18,217 nt of DNA from Paludibacter sp. (GTDB lineage Bacteria; Bacteroidota; Bacteroidia; Bacteroidales; Paludibacteraceae): NCBI GenBank assembly GCA_024709185.1, contig JANJXE010000147.1, positions 1 to 18,217 on the forward strand, in the 5' to 3' direction. The first letter of the stretch is position 1. Each line of letters opens with the position of its first letter. The notes beneath the pieces are model-generated. The model saw only the letters and a list, made by a program, of their open reading frames with translations. It ran no database searches and was not told the DNA's origin. Positions 15,538 to 18,217 of the stretch are shown one piece after another. Both the position numbers and the translations under genes were made by a program.

Positions 15538-15570
15538 TTTGGTTTTTATAAATGTATATTTGTATATTTG
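15538..15570 (+). promoter_or_regulatory. Bacteroidota-type promoter of the lipoprotein gene
   Basis: TTTG (15538-15541), 21 bases, then TATATTTG (15563-15570) fits TTTG-N19-21-TAnnTTTG. A second overlapping-unit box, TATATTTG at 15555-15562, precedes it directly but has the wrong spacing. The expected start near 15577 gives a leader of about 120 bases. Together with the minus-strand copy B it makes 15384-15698 a divergent control region; the rest of it is AT-rich with no other gene. Confidence 0.6.
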
Positions 15571-15698
15571 TGCAATTTATTTTACTATAAATCTAAAAAT
15601 AGAAATTCACATCTACAATTATGGATATGGCAATAATCTGTTTATTAATACTTTGAGCACTTTAAGCTCACATAATATCAAACTATAAATTAAATCCT

Positions 15699-16757
15699 AT
15701 GAAGACAAATCTAATTATTATTTTCTTTTCTATTTTACTCTTCACTGCTTGTAATAATGAAGCAAAATCGAGTTATGAGGAAATAAAATTAACTTACAAT
15801 AGTATCGTTAATCAAAATCCTTCTCCAGAAGCATTGTCATTACTGATTAGTCAAATTGATTCTCATGTAAGCAAATTCCCTTCATTTGAATTTAATTCAG
15901 AATTGGAAGAAATGAAGTCAAGCATTTTAATGTTAATAGAAAGAACAATTTTTGAGTCAATTGAAGAAAAATTTAATTCAGCACAATCTGAGTCTTTCCA
16001 AGATTACGAAAGTGCAGTAAAAAAGTATAATGAGATAAGATATGAATTAAAAGAATACATTTCAAATGCACAATCAACAGACAATTATGAAAAGGCGAAT
16101 AATTATTTAGCTACAATCGAAAATTTATTGCAAAATATTGAATCGGAGAAAAGTGAATTCGACAATGTTATTTATTCAAATGATATTGAGCTAATAGAAG
16201 GATTTTTAATAAATTATCCATATAGTGTTATGAAAAACACTTTAATAGATAAAATTGATGAGTTAGTATTTACAGAGTTTATGAATGACTTTAATAACTC
16301 CCCAAACACTATAAATGAATTAAATAATTGTGTAAGTGATGCTAAATCATGTCTTAATAAATTAAAAAACATTGATGCTAAATCAAAAATTTCAGAATTG
16401 ATTTCAAATTTGGAGAGCCGTAGACAACAAATATTAGATATGGAATTGAGCAATGGATTGCCTTTATTATTAGAACAAATGGAAGATGAAGCAAAAGAAA
16501 AAGCAGAAAGAGCACACTCTACTTATAATGTAGAAATGTGTGTTGCAAGAGGCAGTAATCCTGAAATGACTGGCAACAGCGGCACTATTGAACGTCAATA
16601 CGAAGTTAATTTAGTTGGCTCATTTATGGGAGTTGATAAAAGAACAATGGAAATTGTTGTAACAGGTAGAATAAAGGGTGACTTACAAAGAGGCGTTGAT
16701 ATCAATATTACTGGGTCAAAAGTAGTATCCGATAAAAAAACATATTCTGTGTTTTGA
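15699..16757 (+). CDS. lipoprotein with coiled-coil body and beta-rich C-terminal domain
   Basis: A 352-residue protein. MKTNLIIIFFSILLFTACNN is a signal peptide with lipobox FTAC, so Cys18 should be acylated after cleavage by signal peptidase II. Residues ~25-270 are highly charged and helical, with coiled-coil character (IEEKFNSAQSESFQDYESAV). The last ~80 residues are different: YNVEMCVARGSNPEMTGNSG, then RQYEVNLVGSFMGVDKRTME and a GDLQRGVDINITGSKVV segment, probably a small beta domain. The base composition is visibly AT-richer than the structural operon and the strand is opposite. It precedes a TPR/coiled-coil gene by 104 bp on the same strand, so they may be co-transcribed. No family recognised. 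Surface or periplasmic location is from the lipobox; role unknown. Confidence 0.7.
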   Translation: MKTNLIIIFFSILLFTACNNEAKSSYEEIKLTYNSIVNQNPSPEALSLLISQIDSHVSKFPSFEFNSELEEMKSSILMLIERTIFESIEEKFNSAQSESFQDYESAVKKYNEIRYELKEYISNAQSTDNYEKANNYLATIENLLQNIESEKSEFDNVIYSNDIELIEGFLINYPYSVMKNTLIDKIDELVFTEFMNDFNNSPNTINELNNCVSDAKSCLNKLKNIDAKSKISELISNLESRRQQILDMELSNGLPLLLEQMEDEAKEKAERAHSTYNVEMCVARGSNPEMTGNSGTIERQYEVNLVGSFMGVDKRTMEIVVTGRIKGDLQRGVDINITGSKVVSDKKTYSVF

Positions 16758-16861
16758 AAACTCTCTACGACTTTGAATTAAAGTAAACTGATATGTCAAT
16801 AATCAGAATGTTTCAGAATGATTTGTTATAAATGTTATATAACCTATAAATATCTAATGCT

Positions 16862-18217
16862 ATGTATATAAAAGAGTTGGCTCCATGGGAAGAAAAACAA
16901 CAATATTATGAAATTGTTAAGTTAGGACATGATCTTAATTCGCAATCCAATATTATTAAAGAAGCTTCCAAAAAGCAATTAGAGTCTCAAATTCAATCGG
17001 CAAACTCTATTATTGCAAGTAATGAACAGATTTCAAAAATGCTCAGTACAAACTTCGAATTAATTTCAGATGGTATTCAAGAAATATCAGGTGGTTTAGC
17101 TGAGATGAAATCGACATTTGAATGGGGAATATCTGAAGTTGTATGGCACTTTGAGCAAAATCGAAAGGTTCTTAATGATATCATAAGAGTCTTGATGTCT
17201 CCATTAGACACCCAGGCAAAAGAATTAAAAATGAGAGCTCAAGATGCGTATGGAAATGGGTGGTACGAAGATGCGCTGGAAGACTTTTTATTATCTGAAA
17301 AGAACAATAGATATGATTTTTCAATTCATATCAGCATTGGTATGATATATCTTTTTCATTTAGTTGATAAAATAAAAGCATTGGAATACTTTGAAAAGGC
17401 CGTTAAATACTCAAGACCTAAATCTAATTATTATACAAGTTTTTCGCTACTTTATCAAAGTCTGATTTTATTTGACATGGATAAAATTCAGGAGGCTGAA
17501 AAATTAACCCATGAAGCCCTTACTATTTCACCAAATCTTCTTGAAGCATATTATCAAAATGCAATACAAAACGCTCAAATTGGAAATGCTGAAAAAAGTA
17601 TTCAACATTTAAGATTTTTGTTTAACACTGATGTTAAATATGTATTGAAAGCAAATGCCGATAATTTATTCAATGTTATCAGAGAACAAATAAATAATCT
17701 GATTATTGCCATAAAAAGAGCGAGAATCTCAAAAGTTGAATCACAGATAAAAGAAATAAAAAACGATTGGAAGACTTATAAGCCCTTTTATGATGAATTA
17801 AAAATTGTATGTAATCAATACTCTGAGATTCCGAATCATATGTATCGTGGTTTTTCATTATCACACAATTATGATTCTAGCATAAAAGAAATAAAAGATA
17901 TACTTGATAGAAATAGTTTTTTTGATGCTATTGAGGCTGAAAAAATGATTAATCAACTTATTCAAGATTTAGAAAATGATAAAGATACACTGGTTGAGTT
18001 AATTGATACTATAATGACATACTGTCATGGCATGAATACAGCAGATATTCGAAGAATGAATGAAGAAGGTGACAGAAAAAGCGAAAATACAAAAAGTACA
18101 CTTTCTAAAATTGGAGAGAATGTATTCGGATTATTTGTTATCATAGGTGTCATAAATGGAATTGGAAAATGTAATCATCTCATCAATAGTTCGTCGTACA
18201 ACGCATTCTTTCCTGCC
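16862..18217 (+). CDS. TPR/coiled-coil protein with a membrane segment, C-terminus outside window
   Basis: Partial gene: 452 codons are open from ATG at 16862 to the right edge. The start MYIKELAPWEEKQQYYEIVK is followed by a coiled-coil stretch (~28-95, SNIIKEASKKQLESQIQSAN). TPR-like hairpins run ~119-260, for example AQDAYGNGWYEDALEDFLLS with YFEKAVKYSRP, and EAEKLTHEALTISPNLLEAY. Another helical region ~270-415 is followed by a hydrophobic segment (~421-435, VFGLFVIIGVINGIG), perhaps a membrane anchor. I recognise the RAQ.AY.NGWY.EALEDFL...I.IGMIYLFHL.DK pattern as a widespread TPR-containing family of unknown role, sometimes found outside phages. The sequence is AT-rich like the lipoprotein gene, and the two seem to form one accessory unit. 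Confidence 0.7.
   Translation, partial: MYIKELAPWEEKQQYYEIVKLGHDLNSQSNIIKEASKKQLESQIQSANSIIASNEQISKMLSTNFELISDGIQEISGGLAEMKSTFEWGISEVVWHFEQNRKVLNDIIRVLMSPLDTQAKELKMRAQDAYGNGWYEDALEDFLLSEKNNRYDFSIHISIGMIYLFHLVDKIKALEYFEKAVKYSRPKSNYYTSFSLLYQSLILFDMDKIQEAEKLTHEALTISPNLLEAYYQNAIQNAQIGNAEKSIQHLRFLFNTDVKYVLKANADNLFNVIREQINNLIIAIKRARISKVESQIKEIKNDWKTYKPFYDELKIVCNQYSEIPNHMYRGFSLSHNYDSSIKEIKDILDRNSFFDAIEAEKMINQLIQDLENDKDTLVELIDTIMTYCHGMNTADIRRMNEEGDRKSENTKSTLSKIGENVFGLFVIIGVINGIGKCNHLINSSSYNAFFPA

Noticed and set aside
16770..16784. ACTTT/AAAGT stem-loop after the lipoprotein gene
   Set aside because: A/T-rich five-pair stem without a T run; too weak to call a terminator, so co-transcription with the next gene remains possible.
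16834..16843. Palindrome GTTATATAAC before the TPR gene
   Set aside because: Short A/T palindrome expected by chance in this composition; no second copy seen.
1..18217. CRISPR array, diversity-generating retroelement, insertion sequence or attachment site
   Set aside because: I saw no regularly spaced repeats, no reverse transcriptase, no transposase and no clear direct repeat pair flanking a block.

Overview
The window looks like the morphogenesis (late) part of a tailed-phage genome, most likely a siphovirus-like prophage of a Bacteroidota host, probably Bacteroidales. Evidence for the host group: promoter boxes fit the Bacteroidota -7 consensus TAnnTTTG, most genes lack a Shine-Dalgarno sequence and have AT-rich leaders instead, and the small accessory proteins resemble those of gut Bacteroidales phages. 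No integrase, transposase, portal or terminase lies inside the window, so phage versus prophage state and host are inferred.

From right to left on the minus strand, 13083 to 1 is an almost gapless structural operon in the usual order: scaffold (13083-12409), decoration/head-fibre-like protein (12373-11801), major capsid protein (11788-10700), two connector/head-closure proteins (10696-10391, 10389-10081), an HK97-gp10-like tail-completion protein (10081-9638), tail terminator (9641-9234), tail tube (9221-8766), tail assembly chaperone with a predicted -1 frameshift extension (8658-8185 into 8227-7982), tape measure (7989-4135), distal tail protein (4138-3335), tail hub/Tal-like protein (3331-890), and a distal fibre-like protein running off the left edge (864-1). 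There is no sheath protein, so a long non-contractile tail is expected.

The only sizeable gap in the tail half of this operon (8659-8765) is filled almost exactly by a tRNA-like element. It has good D, T and acceptor helices and a standard 5-nt variable loop, but an oversized anticodon loop. It is flanked on both sides by seven-T runs on the coding strand.

Between 13234 and 15383 lie six small minus-strand genes of unknown function. Two of their transcription units carry the same control module: a 24-nt upstream box, exactly 43 nt of spacer, then an identical 16-nt segment containing TAAGTTTG. One unit ends in a clear intrinsic terminator (14889-14916). A second terminator-like hairpin (13121-13164) separates the small genes from the scaffold gene.

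From 15699 rightwards the strand switches and the sequence becomes visibly AT-richer. A lipoprotein gene (15699-16757) and the start of a TPR/coiled-coil gene with a membrane segment (16862 to past the edge) follow a good Bacteroidota-type promoter. They look like accessory cargo rather than virion genes. Their function is not known from sequence; an envelope-related or lysogen-encoded trait is a guess.
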